Shown here: piece by piece, positions 1 to 8,710 of the stretch
Layout: each line of letters starts with the position of its first letter
Position numbering within the stretch: the stretch's first letter is position 1
NCBI RefSeq assembly: GCF_014534685.1
Contig: NZ_JACVVX010000001.1
Coordinates: 760,501-824,500 of the forward strand
Length of the DNA stretch: 64,000 nt
Direction of reading: 5' to 3'
From: Oryzicola mucosus
GTDB taxonomy: Bacteria > Pseudomonadota > Alphaproteobacteria > Rhizobiales > Rhizobiaceae
The notes under the pieces: generated by a model
Database searches by the model: none
The model's input: the letters and a program-made list of their open reading frames with translations, nothing else
Told to the model about the DNA's origin: nothing
Made by a program: the position numbers and the translations under genes

Positions 1-1098
1 GTCGCGCTCGTTGGCGGCCTCGACCAGCGACACCTCGGCGAGTCCGGCGGCGACCTCCTGGTCGGACAGCGTTCCGCGCGTTTCCGACCAGTCGTCGGTG
101 GTTTCCGCGGGGCGCAGCGCCTCCGCCACCAGGCGCGCGCGCAAGGCGCGTTCGGGTGCGGCCGTGGCCAGATCCTCGACATCGCCGGGCAATACGCCGA
201 TGGTGCGGATCAGCTTGGCAAGACCGTATTGCGGGTGGCCGAGAATGGCGGGCCGCGCATCCGCCGCACTGATCGCGGCAAAGGACCGCGCATCGAGCGA
301 ACGATCCAGCCCCGGCAGCACCACCGCTCCCTTCGGAAGCCTTGCTATCGCCGACAGCAGACGTGCGGTCGCTGGAATCGAGCCGGTCGAGCCGGCGGCG
401 ATCACCGGACCGGGAGGCGGATTGGCAAGAAGCCGCTTCGCTTCGAAATCCATCATCGCGTTGCGATGCGCGGCGGGGTTGGACAGTCCCCGCTCCTTCA
501 GCACTTCCGGCCAATGGGTGGTGACGATGGTGAGGAAATCCAGCGTGACCTGCCACCAGCCCGACAGATCGCCGGTGACCAGTCCGGCGAGCTTGGTCCA
601 GTCCGAGCCCTCGGTTTCGATCTCGTCCATCAGCGCGGCAAGGTCGCGCGACAGCCAGATCGCGTCCGAGGACGATGCCGGAACGACGATCTCCTCGGCG
701 AATTTCTGCGCGACATGGGCTGGCAGCCGGCGCTTCCAGGCTCGAACCAGCGGCGCCAGCATCAGAAGCCGGTCGGCGGACGGAACCGGCGGATCGAGCG
801 CGAGCGTGCTTTCGCTCGCTTCGTCGAAGGCTGCCGAATCCTCGTCGAACTCGCCGAGCGGGCGGATCACCGGGAGCACGGCCGAACGGCGCCCCAGCTG
901 TTCCATGATGACGGTGCGCAGGGCGCGGGCGGCGCGACGCGTCGGCACGTAGATGGTAACGTCCGCCAACGCGAGCGGATCGTCGTCGAGCTTGAAACCG
1001 GGGACCAGCCTGCCCTCTGCAAGCGCCTGCGCCAGCGTCGGCAGGAAGGCGCAGCCGGGCGGGATCGACCAGACGCGCGGGATCTGGCTTTCCGTCAT
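1..1098 (-). CDS. addB: Double-strand break repair protein AddB, N-terminal part
   Basis: This is the N-terminal 366 codons of AddB, the nuclease/helicase-like partner of AddA in the alphaproteobacterial AddAB complex that processes double-strand breaks for RecA loading. The frame starts ATG-ACG-GAA at 1098 and is open to the window edge, so the C-terminal half, with the nuclease and iron-sulfur regions, is not visible. The visible part has the pattern IPRVWSIPPGCAFLPTLA at its start and VTIYVPTRRAARALR near residue 50, which match rhizobial AddB. The start overlaps the upstream gene's stop by 4 bases (ATGA), so it is translationally coupled to the nucleotidyltransferase. This gene order before addB-addA is conserved in rhizobia. 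Confidence 0.88.
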   Translation of the reverse strand, partial: MTESQIPRVWSIPPGCAFLPTLAQALAEGRLVPGFKLDDDPLALADVTIYVPTRRAARALRTVIMEQLGRRSAVLPVIRPLGEFDEDSAAFDEASESTLALDPPVPSADRLLMLAPLVRAWKRRLPAHVAQKFAEEIVVPASSSDAIWLSRDLAALMDEIETEGSDWTKLAGLVTGDLSGWWQVTLDFLTIVTTHWPEVLKERGLSNPAAHRNAMMDFEAKRLLANPPPGPVIAAGSTGSIPATARLLSAIARLPKGAVVLPGLDRSLDARSFAAISAADARPAILGHPQYGLAKLIRTIGVLPGDVEDLATAAPERALRARLVAEALRPAETTDDWSETRGTLSDQEVAAGLAEVSLVEAANERD

Positions 1099-1841
1099 AC
1101 GCCCTGCGCCAGCGCCTTTTCCACCGCGGCCTCGGCGGCGGGGATGGCATCGGGCGTTCCGACCGTGATCCAACGGCCGTTCATGGCCATGCCATGCAGC
1201 CGCCCGGCGGCGATGGCGGTGTCGAAATAGCGGTTGAGCGAATGCGGCTCGATCGCGGCGTCCTTGAACAAGGCGGGATTGACGATGGCAGCGCCGGCAT
1301 AGATCAGCCCGTCCTGGCTTCCCGCCGCGCGGCGCAGGCGTCCGTCGGCATCGACCAGAAAGTCGGTGCCGCCGCTGTGGCCTGTCGCGGAGTCGAGATC
1401 TGCCAGCATCAGCAGAATATCCATGCTGCCTGCATCCCATGCAAGAGCCAGCCGCCGCAGATTGGATTCTTCGGCATCGATCCAGAAGGTGTCGGCGTTG
1501 AGGATGTAGAACGGCTCCCCGCCAAGCTGCGGCAGCGCCTTGACGATGCCGCCAGCGGAATCGAGCAGACCGCCGCTCTCGTCGGAGATGTCGATGCGCG
1601 GCACAGCACGACTGCCCAGATGGGCGACGATCTGGTCCGGCAGATAATGCACGTTGACCACGGCTTTCGTCACACCCGCTTCGGCAAGGCTGTCCAGACC
1701 CCAGTCGAGCAGCGTCTTTCCGGCGATCCGCACCAGCGGTTTCGGAATCGTGTCGGTGATCGGGCGCATGCGCTTGCCGAGTCCGGCGGCGAGGACCATC
1801 GCGGTGCTTGGCGCCTTGTTCGATGGAGCGGTCGTGCTCAT
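1095..1841 (-). CDS. murU: MurU-like sugar-1-phosphate nucleotidyltransferase
   Basis: This 248-residue protein is a GT-A nucleotidyltransferase. It has the signature AMVLAAGLGKRMRPIT near residues 15-30, a conserved PKPLVRIAGKTLLDW segment, and an LNAD metal-binding motif near residue 115. The closest functional model is MurU, which makes UDP-MurNAc from MurNAc-1-phosphate in cell-wall recycling. That reading rests on its neighbour, an AmgK-type sugar kinase, which would supply MurNAc-1-phosphate. Its start overlaps that kinase's stop by 4 bases and its stop overlaps addB by 4 bases. A generic NDP-sugar pyrophosphorylase role cannot be excluded from sequence alone. Confidence 0.82.
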   Translation of the reverse strand: MSTTAPSNKAPSTAMVLAAGLGKRMRPITDTIPKPLVRIAGKTLLDWGLDSLAEAGVTKAVVNVHYLPDQIVAHLGSRAVPRIDISDESGGLLDSAGGIVKALPQLGGEPFYILNADTFWIDAEESNLRRLALAWDAGSMDILLMLADLDSATGHSGGTDFLVDADGRLRRAAGSQDGLIYAGAAIVNPALFKDAAIEPHSLNRYFDTAIAAGRLHGMAMNGRWITVGTPDAIPAAEAAVEKALAQGV

Positions 1842-3523
1842 GTGCTGCGCTCCTCCAGAAGGCCGTTCCGCTCATAGAAGTCGCGCATCTCTTCCAAGGC
1901 CGGATGGGCCAGCGCGCGGCGCATATAATCGCGGATGCGCGGCAGGTGCTTGAGATAGTTCGACTTACCGTCACGCACATTCAGCCGCACGAAAATACCG
2001 AGAATCTTCGAGTTCCGCTGCGCCGCCGTGATCGCATAGGCCTCGCGAAACCCGTCCTCGTCGAAGCTGCCTGCCCTTTGCCGCGCGGTGACATAGGCTT
2101 CGACCGTAGCCTGCTCGATCTCCTCTGGAACCGTCACCCGCGCATCCATCGCCAGGGATGCGACATCATAGGCTACCGGCCCGATCAGGGCATCCTGGAA
2201 GTCGAGGATGCCCAGCCGGTCGTGACCTTCACGCTCGTCGCGCCAGACGATGTTCGGGGAGTGGTAGTCGCGCAGGACGAGGCCGTATTGCTTGCCCTCC
2301 AGCCGGTCGAGGGCTGCGTTCCACAGGCGCAGAAAGTCGCGGCGCATGACGTCCGGTGCCGGCGCGCCGGCCATTGCCGGCACATACCATTCCAGCAGCA
2401 GCTCGACCTCGATCATCAGTGCGTCGCGGTCGAAGGGCGGGATGACGTGAACGACATCCGGCGCCACTTCGATACTCGCCGGCCAGCCTCGTTTGCCTTC
2501 TCCCTGCTGGGTCAAAAACGCCCCCTCATCCGGCCGTTGCGCGGCCACCTTCTCCCCAACGGGGAGAAGAGGAGTGGAGCGGCCTTCGCCGACCTCCTCT
2601 CCCCTCGGGGAGAGGGTGGCCGAGCGAAGCGGAGGCCGGGTAAGCGGGAAAATCGCGGGGGCAGCGATGTCATGCAAATCCGCGAGCAATTCGGCAGCCG
2701 CTGCATAGCGCTCCGCCACCGGCTCGCCGTCGACCAGAAACGGCTCGGTGCCGAGATGATCGAGCAACAGAAAACCCTGCTCCAAATCCTGCGCCAGGAT
2801 CTGCGGCACGCTGACGCCTGCCTCGGCCAAAACCTTGTCGAGCGCGACAAAGGCCGCCACGGTCTGCGAGGTGTGGGCTATTTCGGCGTAGGGCTTGCCG
2901 TCGCGCACCGGCGGCCCAAGCACCAGGCGCGGCGAATTCATCAGCACGCGGCGGGGCTCGCCCTTCTTATCCACCGTTTCATACCAGCGGGCAGAGGCAT
3001 CGGCGACGAAACGCGCACGGCGTGCTTCGCCATAGCCCGCCGATTTGAGAAAATCGCGCATCAGCAGCGAGCGCGCCATGCGCTCGAAGGCGGGTCCTTC
3101 GCCGCTCAACATGGCACGGCGGCCCTCGCCTTCGTGCTCCAGCGCCAGATGCACGCTGTCGCGCGGAAAACGGCCGTCGCCACGGTCGGGCCATTCGACC
3201 AGGACTGCGCCATCCGACAGCATCTCTTCGAAACCGAGTTCGTCGAGCTCCGAACCATGCGAGAGGCGGTAGAGATCGAAGTGATGCAGCGGCACCGGCG
3301 TGTCGTAGCTCTGCACCAGTGTGAAGGTGGGTGACGGCACTTCGAGGCGGGGATTGTCGGCCAGCGCCCGGATCAGGCTGCGTGCCAACGTCGTCTTGCC
3401 GGCGCCGAGGTCGCCATCAAGCAGCAGCACATCGCCCGGCCTGATTGCCATGGCCAGGTCTTCGCCGAGCGAAAACGTCGCCGCTTCATCGGCCAGGAAG
3501 CGCTCCAGCGATCGAGCGGCCAA
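1838..3523 (-). CDS. tsaE: TsaE/AmgK-like sugar kinase fusion carrying an in-frame repeat
   Basis: This is a 561-residue two-domain protein. Residues about 1-150 are TsaE, the ATPase of the complex that makes t6A37 in tRNA, with Walker A GDLGAGKTT at 37-45 and a SPTFTLV segment. From about residue 160 it is an aminoglycoside-phosphotransferase-fold kinase with LVLRDYHSPNIVW (catalytic Asp) and LGILDFQDALIGP. This matches AmgK, the MurNAc/GlcNAc anomeric kinase, better than drug kinases. The TTG start at 3523 is chosen because GGAG lies about 10 bases upstream, it follows the divL stop by only 4 bases, and an upstream ATG would run antisense-like residues through divL. Residues about 293-335 are encoded by a palindromic repeat (2521-2645) and look like an inserted linker inside the kinase domain. 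Confidence 0.86.
   Translation of the reverse strand: MAARSLERFLADEAATFSLGEDLAMAIRPGDVLLLDGDLGAGKTTLARSLIRALADNPRLEVPSPTFTLVQSYDTPVPLHHFDLYRLSHGSELDELGFEEMLSDGAVLVEWPDRGDGRFPRDSVHLALEHEGEGRRAMLSGEGPAFERMARSLLMRDFLKSAGYGEARRARFVADASARWYETVDKKGEPRRVLMNSPRLVLGPPVRDGKPYAEIAHTSQTVAAFVALDKVLAEAGVSVPQILAQDLEQGFLLLDHLGTEPFLVDGEPVAERYAAAAELLADLHDIAAPAIFPLTRPPLRSATLSPRGEEVGEGRSTPLLPVGEKVAAQRPDEGAFLTQQGEGKRGWPASIEVAPDVVHVIPPFDRDALMIEVELLLEWYVPAMAGAPAPDVMRRDFLRLWNAALDRLEGKQYGLVLRDYHSPNIVWRDEREGHDRLGILDFQDALIGPVAYDVASLAMDARVTVPEEIEQATVEAYVTARQRAGSFDEDGFREAYAITAAQRNSKILGIFVRLNVRDGKSNYLKHLPRIRDYMRRALAHPALEEMRDFYERNGLLEERST
2521..2645. repeat. Palindromic intergenic-type repeat inserted in frame in a CDS (copy A)
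   Basis: About 125 bases begin CCCCCTCATCCGGCC, contain the stem TTCTCCCC/GGGGAGAA and then CTCTCCCCTCGGGGAGAG, and end in GCGAGCxAAGCGG-like sequence. The same block order occurs at 25578-25697, where it is intergenic. Copy A is open in the frame of the TsaE/kinase fusion and contributes about 42 residues (roughly 293-335). Its right end has diverged from the GGTGAGGGGG inverted end seen in copy B. Confidence 0.85.
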
Positions 3524-3527
3524 GTCT

Positions 3528-6080
3528 CTACTCCGCCGCTGCGCGCAGGCCCGAAGGCGTGTAGGGAAACAGGCAGACCACCGTCGTGCCGCGGCCGTTG
3601 CCGGTCTCGATACGGACGCTGCCGCCATGCAACTCAACGAAGCTCTTGACGATGGACAGGCCAAGCCCCGCGCCACGGCGACGGCCGCCATTGATGTGCG
3701 GTTCGAAGCGCTTGAACACGGCGTCGAGCACCTCCGGCGGCATGCCGGGGCCATCGTCATGCACGGCGAATTCGACACCGGTGCCGGTCTGGCGGCAGGT
3801 CAGCGTGACGGTGCTGGATTCCGGTGCGTAGTTCACCGCATTGGACAAAAGATTGTAGAGGATCTGCCGCAGCCGCGTCTCATCCGCATGCAACCGCGCC
3901 GGCGCCTCGAGCGCCTGCACGTCGAGACGGATCGCGTGTTCCTGCATGCGGTCAGCCACCAGCTCGGCGGCAGCCGCGATGGTCCGGCCCACCGGCACTT
4001 CGGAAATCTCGAGCTGCATGATGCCGGCATCGACGGTCGCCAGGTCGAGAATGTCGTTGACGATGGTCAAAAGCACCGACGAGGACGAACCGATATGCTC
4101 GAGATATTCGCGCTGGCGTCCCGTCAGCGGTCCGGTACCGGGCAGCGACAGGAGTTCGGTGAAGCCGATGATGTTGGTCAGCGGCGAGCGCAGTTCGTAG
4201 GAGACGTGCTGCACGAATTCGTTCTTGATCCGGTCGGCGTTTTGCAGCGCATCGTTCTTTTCCTTCAGCGCGCGCTCGACATTGACGCTGTCGGTGACGT
4301 CGACAAAAGTCATCATGACCTGGCCATTGGGCAGATGGATGACGGCGTAGCGCAGCACCGTGCCGTTTTTCAGTTCGGTCTGGCCATGGCGGTCGGAGCG
4401 CTCGTCAAAGCCGGTGACGGCGGCGACGAACCCGTTCCACAGCCCGGCTTCGGCATAGAGGTCGCATTGCGCGCGGATGGCCGCGATGTGCACGTTCTGG
4501 CGCAGCGTATCGGCATCGAGGCTCCACAGCGTGGCGAATGCCGGGTTGGACAGGCGGACACGCCCGTCCGGACCGAAGACGACAACGCCTTCCGCCAGAT
4601 TGTCGAGCGTTTCGCCCTGCACCCTGACCGCGGTGGTGTAGCGGCTCTCGAGATCGATGCGCTCTGTCAGGTTCTCGAAGACCCAGGCAACGCCGCCGGT
4701 CGGCTGGGGGTTGGCAATGACCCGGATGGTACGGCCGTCGGGAAGGTGCCAGAGATGCTCCTGCGGTTCGACGGCGCGATAGGCGGACAAAAGCTCTTCC
4801 TTCCAGCGTCGCCATTCCGGCTGCTCGGGGATTTTGCCCTCGCTGCGCAGCCGGTCGAGCAAAAGAGCGTTTTCCGGCGCGCTGCCCAGGAAGCCGGCAT
4901 CGAGCTGCCACAGCTTCTGGAAGGCCTGGTTGTGGAAGCGCAGTTTCTGCCCCGCATCGAAGATCGCGACCGCCGTCGCAACCTGGTCGAGCGTGTCGGA
5001 ATGGCTGCGCACGACGCGACCATATTCCTCGCGGATCGCTTCGATGGCGCTGACATCGGTGGCGATGCCGGCCGAGCCCTCGGGCGTGGCGACGTCGGTG
5101 ACGGAAAACATCTTGCGGTCGCCATTGACGACAGTGGACAGCGTCTGGCGGAACACCGGCTTGGAGCGGTGATGCTGCGAAATGGTTTCGCGAGACTGGG
5201 CGCCGAGGAATTCACGCCCTTCGTCCACCGCGACACGCATGCTGTCGGCTTCCACCGCCTTGAGATAGGCGTCGTTGGCCCATTTCAGCCGGCCATCGGC
5301 ATCGCGCAGCCAGAACGGCGCCTCGAGCGCGTCGAGAAGGCCAAGCAGCGCCTGCTGCTCGCCGACGAGCCTGCTGTTTTCCAGCCTGAGCCGCGCCTGG
5401 GCGCGGTTGGATTCGGAAATCGACAGGAAGCGGACGATGGCGTGGGTGGGCGTCTTGCGGCCCTGGACCTCGATCGGGGTGGCGCCATGCGTTTCCACCA
5501 GGAGGTCGAACGGCACACCCTTTTCGCGCAAGGCAAGGATGGCTTTCTCCAGCGTCGCGGCCGAACGCGGCATGAGCCAGCGTCCGAAGGCCATGAAAGT
5601 GGCGCGTTCCTCGGGCGCGCCGCTTTCCACCGGCAGCGCGCCGACCAGTTCGGGCTTCTTATCGTCGATGCTCCAGATGACGATGCGCTGGTCGCGCAGA
5701 TTGAGAAGGGATTCGGAGCGCTGGACGGCGGAGTCCAGTTCGGCGACACGGGTGCGCAATTCGACGTTTTCCGCAGCGGTTCGTGCCCGCTCGCGGATCA
5801 TCAACAATGCGGACAGCAGGGCTGCCCCCAGAACGCCGAAGAAAATCGAGAACTGGATGACTTCGACAGTGCCGACGGACATGCCCGAGATCGTCGCCTG
5901 CTGGGCCTGAGCCGATGCCGAGAACGCCCCGACAAGCGCGGTGCCCGCAAGCAAGGCCCTCGCCGCCATCTTCCTCGCCCGCATCGGCAACGAGCCGCGC
6001 GAGGATCGGAGTCCGGCGGTCGAATCGTCATGGCCGCCGGAAACGGCCCGTCCCGCCAAAAGCGGGTTTTCGCCCGGCAT
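3528..6080 (-). CDS. divL: DivL-like PAS-domain sensor kinase with tyrosine in the H-box
   Basis: This 850-residue membrane protein has an N-terminal hydrophobic segment (about residues 38-57), a transmembrane helix near 70-92, several PAS-like regions between about 230 and 590, and HisKA plus HATPase_c domains. The dimerization motif reads FVQHVSYELRSPL, so the phospho-acceptor position is Tyr628 (codon TAC, bases 4199-4197), not His. The ATP-binding motifs are intact: NLLSNAVNYA, DDGPGM, FKRFE and GAGLGLSIV. This combination defines DivL, the CtrA-pathway regulator in alphaproteobacteria. The start at 6080 is chosen for the upstream GGAGAGGTG; an in-frame ATG further upstream (6125) lacks this. 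The TsaE fusion follows after 4 bases. Confidence 0.85.
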   Translation of the reverse strand: MPGENPLLAGRAVSGGHDDSTAGLRSSRGSLPMRARKMAARALLAGTALVGAFSASAQAQQATISGMSVGTVEVIQFSIFFGVLGAALLSALLMIRERARTAAENVELRTRVAELDSAVQRSESLLNLRDQRIVIWSIDDKKPELVGALPVESGAPEERATFMAFGRWLMPRSAATLEKAILALREKGVPFDLLVETHGATPIEVQGRKTPTHAIVRFLSISESNRAQARLRLENSRLVGEQQALLGLLDALEAPFWLRDADGRLKWANDAYLKAVEADSMRVAVDEGREFLGAQSRETISQHHRSKPVFRQTLSTVVNGDRKMFSVTDVATPEGSAGIATDVSAIEAIREEYGRVVRSHSDTLDQVATAVAIFDAGQKLRFHNQAFQKLWQLDAGFLGSAPENALLLDRLRSEGKIPEQPEWRRWKEELLSAYRAVEPQEHLWHLPDGRTIRVIANPQPTGGVAWVFENLTERIDLESRYTTAVRVQGETLDNLAEGVVVFGPDGRVRLSNPAFATLWSLDADTLRQNVHIAAIRAQCDLYAEAGLWNGFVAAVTGFDERSDRHGQTELKNGTVLRYAVIHLPNGQVMMTFVDVTDSVNVERALKEKNDALQNADRIKNEFVQHVSYELRSPLTNIIGFTELLSLPGTGPLTGRQREYLEHIGSSSSVLLTIVNDILDLATVDAGIMQLEISEVPVGRTIAAAAELVADRMQEHAIRLDVQALEAPARLHADETRLRQILYNLLSNAVNYAPESSTVTLTCRQTGTGVEFAVHDDGPGMPPEVLDAVFKRFEPHINGGRRRGAGLGLSIVKSFVELHGGSVRIETGNGRGTTVVCLFPYTPSGLRAAAE

Positions 6081-6211
6081 GTGCTTCACCTCTCCGCAGC
6101 GTATTACAAGACTGCCATCCGGCATGCCTTCGCCCCCGTCCCGAAGCGTCGACGTCTCGAATCAGGACACAATACCCGCTTGAAGAATCGAGGTGAAGGC
6201 AGCGCGGGCGC

Positions 6212-6249
6212 AAAAAAGAGGCCCGGCCAAAAGTCAATGGTCGGGCCTC
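6212..6249 (-). terminator. Intrinsic terminator of ahcY
   Basis: Read on the minus strand, GAGGCCCG pairs with CGGGCCTC across a 16-base loop and is followed directly by six T residues. It lies 28 bases past the ahcY stop, and separates ahcY from divL transcription. Confidence 0.85.
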
Positions 6250-6276
6250 AACATGTGGTAGCTTCAAAAGCTATGG

Positions 6277-7677
6277 TTAATAGCGGTAGTGTTCCGGCTT
6301 GAATGGGCCCTTCGGCGTGACGCCGATATAGGAGGCCTGTTCGTCGCTCAGTTCGGTCAGCCGCGCGCCGAGCTTGCCGAGATGCAGGCGGGCCACCTTC
6401 TCGTCGAGGTGCTTGGGCAGGACATAGACCTGATTCTCATACTGGCCCACCTTGGTATAAAGCTCGATCTGGGCGAGAACCTGGTTGGTGAAGGAGGCGG
6501 ACATCACGAAGCTGGGGTGGCCGGTGGCGTTGCCCAGGTTGAGCAGACGGCCTTCCGACAGAAGGATCATGCGCTTGCCATCCGGGAAGGTGACCATGTC
6601 GACCTGCGGCTTCACGTTGGTCCATTTCAGGTTGCGCAGCGAGGCGACCTGAATCTCGTTGTCGAAGTGACCGATATTGCCGACGATCGCCATGTCCTTG
6701 AGCGAACGCATATGGTCGAGCGTGACGACGTCCTTGTTGCCGGTGGTGGTGATGACGATGTCTGCGGTGGGCGCCGCATCTTCCAGCGTCACGACCTCAA
6801 AGCCGTCCATCGCAGCCTGCAGCGCGCAGATCGGGTCGACTTCGGTGACCTTGACGCGGGCGCCCGCGCCCTGCAGCGAAGCGGCCGATCCCTTGCCGAC
6901 ATCGCCATAACCGCAGACCACGGCGACCTTGCCGGCCATCATGACGTCGGTGCCGCGGCGAATGCCGTCGACCAGCGATTCCTTGCAGCCATATTTGTTG
7001 TCGAATTTCGACTTGGTGACTGAGTCGTTGACGTTGATCGCCGGGAAGGGCAGCAAACCCTTCTTCTGAAGCTGATAGAGACGGTTGACGCCGGTGGTGG
7101 TCTCCTCGGTCACGCCGCGGATCGCTTCACGCTGCTTGGTGAAGAAGCCCGGGCTGGCTTTCAGCCGCTTCTTGACCTGCGCTACGAAGTATTCTTCTTC
7201 CTCGCTCTGCGGGTTGGACAGCACGTCCTCGCCCGCTTCGGCGCGTGCGCCCATCAGGATGTACATGGTGGCGTCGCCGCCATCGTCGAGGATCATGTTG
7301 GACAGGCCGCCATCGGCCCACTGGAAGATCTTGTCGGTGTAGTCCCAGTATTCCTCGAGCGACTCGCCCTTGACCGCGAAGACCGGCGTGCCGGAGGCGG
7401 CAATGGCTGCGGCGGCATGGTCCTGCGTGGAGAAAATGTTGCACGACGCCCAGCGGATGTCGGCGCCCAGTTCCTTCAGCGTCTCGATCAGCACCGCGGT
7501 CTGGATCGTCATATGCAGCGAGCCGGTGATGCGCGCGCCCTTGAGCGGCTTGGCAGCGCCGAATTCCTCGCGGCAGGCCATCAGGCCCGGCATTTCTGTT
7601 TCGGCGATTTCGATTTCCTTGCGACCCCAGTCGGCCAACTTGATGTCGGCGACCAGATAATCCTTGCTACCCGTCAT
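6277..7677 (-). CDS. ahcY: Adenosylhomocysteinase
   Basis: This 466-residue enzyme hydrolyses S-adenosylhomocysteine to adenosine and homocysteine, so it keeps SAM-dependent methylation running. It has the N-terminal [18 protein letters not shown], the substrate region [13 protein letters not shown], and the NAD-binding loop [15 protein letters not shown]. It also ends in the family's conserved HYRY. The ATG at 7677 is preceded by CGGAG, and 466 residues is the usual length for the proteobacterial form. The gene has its own terminator at 6212-6249 and a candidate SahR-type operator about 100 bases upstream. Confidence 0.97.
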   Translation of the reverse strand: MTGSKDYLVADIKLADWGRKEIEIAETEMPGLMACREEFGAAKPLKGARITGSLHMTIQTAVLIETLKELGADIRWASCNIFSTQDHAAAAIAASGTPVFAVKGESLEEYWDYTDKIFQWADGGLSNMILDDGGDATMYILMGARAEAGEDVLSNPQSEEEEYFVAQVKKRLKASPGFFTKQREAIRGVTEETTTGVNRLYQLQKKGLLPFPAINVNDSVTKSKFDNKYGCKESLVDGIRRGTDVMMAGKVAVVCGYGDVGKGSAASLQGAGARVKVTEVDPICALQAAMDGFEVVTLEDAAPTADIVITTTGNKDVVTLDHMRSLKDMAIVGNIGHFDNEIQVASLRNLKWTNVKPQVDMVTFPDGKRMILLSEGRLLNLGNATGHPSFVMSASFTNQVLAQIELYTKVGQYENQVYVLPKHLDEKVARLHLGKLGARLTELSDEQASYIGVTPKGPFKPEHYRY

Positions 7678-7768
7678 GGCGTGCTCCGGTTGTTCTTTGG
7701 GCGCGCCGGGCTGTTTGGGGCGCGCACAGTGTGCGGCTTCCCTAACAGATCGGTACAAAATCGACAAT

Positions 7769-7793
7769 GGGATATAAAGAAATCTTTATCCCT
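7769..7793. promoter_or_regulatory. Candidate SahR-type operator upstream of ahcY
   Basis: The sequence ATAAAG-N4-CTTTAT (7774-7789), flanked by GGGAT and ATCCC, forms a near-perfect palindrome upstream of ahcY on the minus strand. In proteobacteria the ArsR-family regulator SahR controls SAH-cycle genes through AT-rich palindromes of this type. The assignment is inferred from position and shape. No sahR gene is visible here. Confidence 0.5.
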
Positions 7794-7841
7794 GCATGTG
7801 ATGCAGTTCGAAAGCAAGTGGCGCCACCGAAGGGCCTTGCC

Positions 7842-8135
7842 TCAGCATTCCTCGCCGAAACGGTCGGCAATCAGCTTCACCAAGGCCTCGACGGCCGCGC
7901 TCGCCTCCGGGCCGCTGGCCTGGATGCGGACAGAGCTGCCGGGGCTCGCGGCCAGCATCATCAGGCCCATGATCGAGGTGCCGCCGACGCTTGTGCCGTC
8001 CTTCTCGACGCTGATGCCGGCATCGAAGCTTGCGGCGACCTGGACGAATTTGGCGGAGGCACGCGCATGCAGGCCGCGCTGGTTGACGATGGTAACGTCT
8101 CGCGCCACCGCGTCCGCGCTGGACGGATCATACAT
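7842..8135 (-). CDS. ptsH: HPr-family phosphocarrier (nitrogen-PTS NPr)
   Basis: This 97-residue HPr-like protein carries the phosphorylation site in NQRGLHARAS (His23) and the KDGTSVGGTSIMGLMML segment around the regulatory serine. It takes phosphate from EI-Ntr and passes it to EIIA proteins. Rhizobia have no complete sugar PTS, so its role is regulatory. It lies 5 bases downstream of the EIIA gene and shares a cluster with hprK, whose product would phosphorylate the serine in the GTSIMG region. Confidence 0.93.
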   Translation of the reverse strand: MYDPSSADAVARDVTIVNQRGLHARASAKFVQVAASFDAGISVEKDGTSVGGTSIMGLMMLAASPGSSVRIQASGPEASAAVEALVKLIADRFGEEC

Positions 8136-8140
8136 TCCGG

Positions 8141-8542
8141 TTACTTTCCGCTCAGCAGCTGGCTTGCCACGTTGATGTATTTGCGGCCGGCATTCTGGGC
8201 TTCCTCGAGCGCCTGCGCCATGTTGTCCGTCTTGCGCACGCTCGACAGCTTGATCAGCATCGGCAGGTTCATGCCGGCGATAACCTCGGTGCGGCCTGCC
8301 TCCATCACGGAGATGGCAAGGTTCGACGGCGTACCGCCGAACATGTCGGTGAGGATGACGACGCCTTTGCCGGTGTCGGCACGCGCAACGGCATCAATGA
8401 TGTCGCTACGGCGCTGCGCCATGTCATCATCGGGCCCGATGGCGACGGTCTCGAAATTGTCTTGCGGCCCGACAACATGTTCCACCGCGTTGCGGAACTC
8501 TACTGCCAGCTGACCGTGCGTCACAAGCACGAGTCCGATCAT
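8141..8542 (-). CDS. PTS EIIA-Man family protein
   Basis: This 133-residue protein starts MIGLVLVTHGQLAVEF, with the phosphorylated His at position 9. It also has the LTDMFGGTPSNLA motif typical of EIIA-mannose domains. No EIIB, EIIC or EIID genes are nearby, so it is probably a regulatory phosphate acceptor of NPr and not a sugar transporter subunit. In rhizobia this gene is often called manX. It forms a tight pair with ptsH. Confidence 0.92.
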   Translation of the reverse strand: MIGLVLVTHGQLAVEFRNAVEHVVGPQDNFETVAIGPDDDMAQRRSDIIDAVARADTGKGVVILTDMFGGTPSNLAISVMEAGRTEVIAGMNLPMLIKLSSVRKTDNMAQALEEAQNAGRKYINVASQLLSGK

Positions 8543-8710
8543 TCTGCCTTGGCTCCCGTCGTGGCACCCCTCACGCCCGGATACGCACTTGCGTTTTTCC
8601 CGGGCCGTGGGGTCGCTATCTTGTCGACCCTACTGCGCTTGACAAGCCCAAAATCGCCGCAGTGGTTGGCATTTTGACGCAATGCAGCACGATTTTTCGG
8701 CAAAGCGCCG

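Noticed and set aside
3321-6302. A 993-codon open frame on the plus strand
   Set aside because: It runs antisense to divL and has low-complexity, RNA-unlike composition typical of high-GC shadow frames. The minus-strand protein has clear domains.
7678-7841. SAM or SAH riboswitch upstream of ahcY
   Set aside because: I could not find the conserved cores of SAM-II or SAH riboswitches. The palindrome suggests a protein operator instead.
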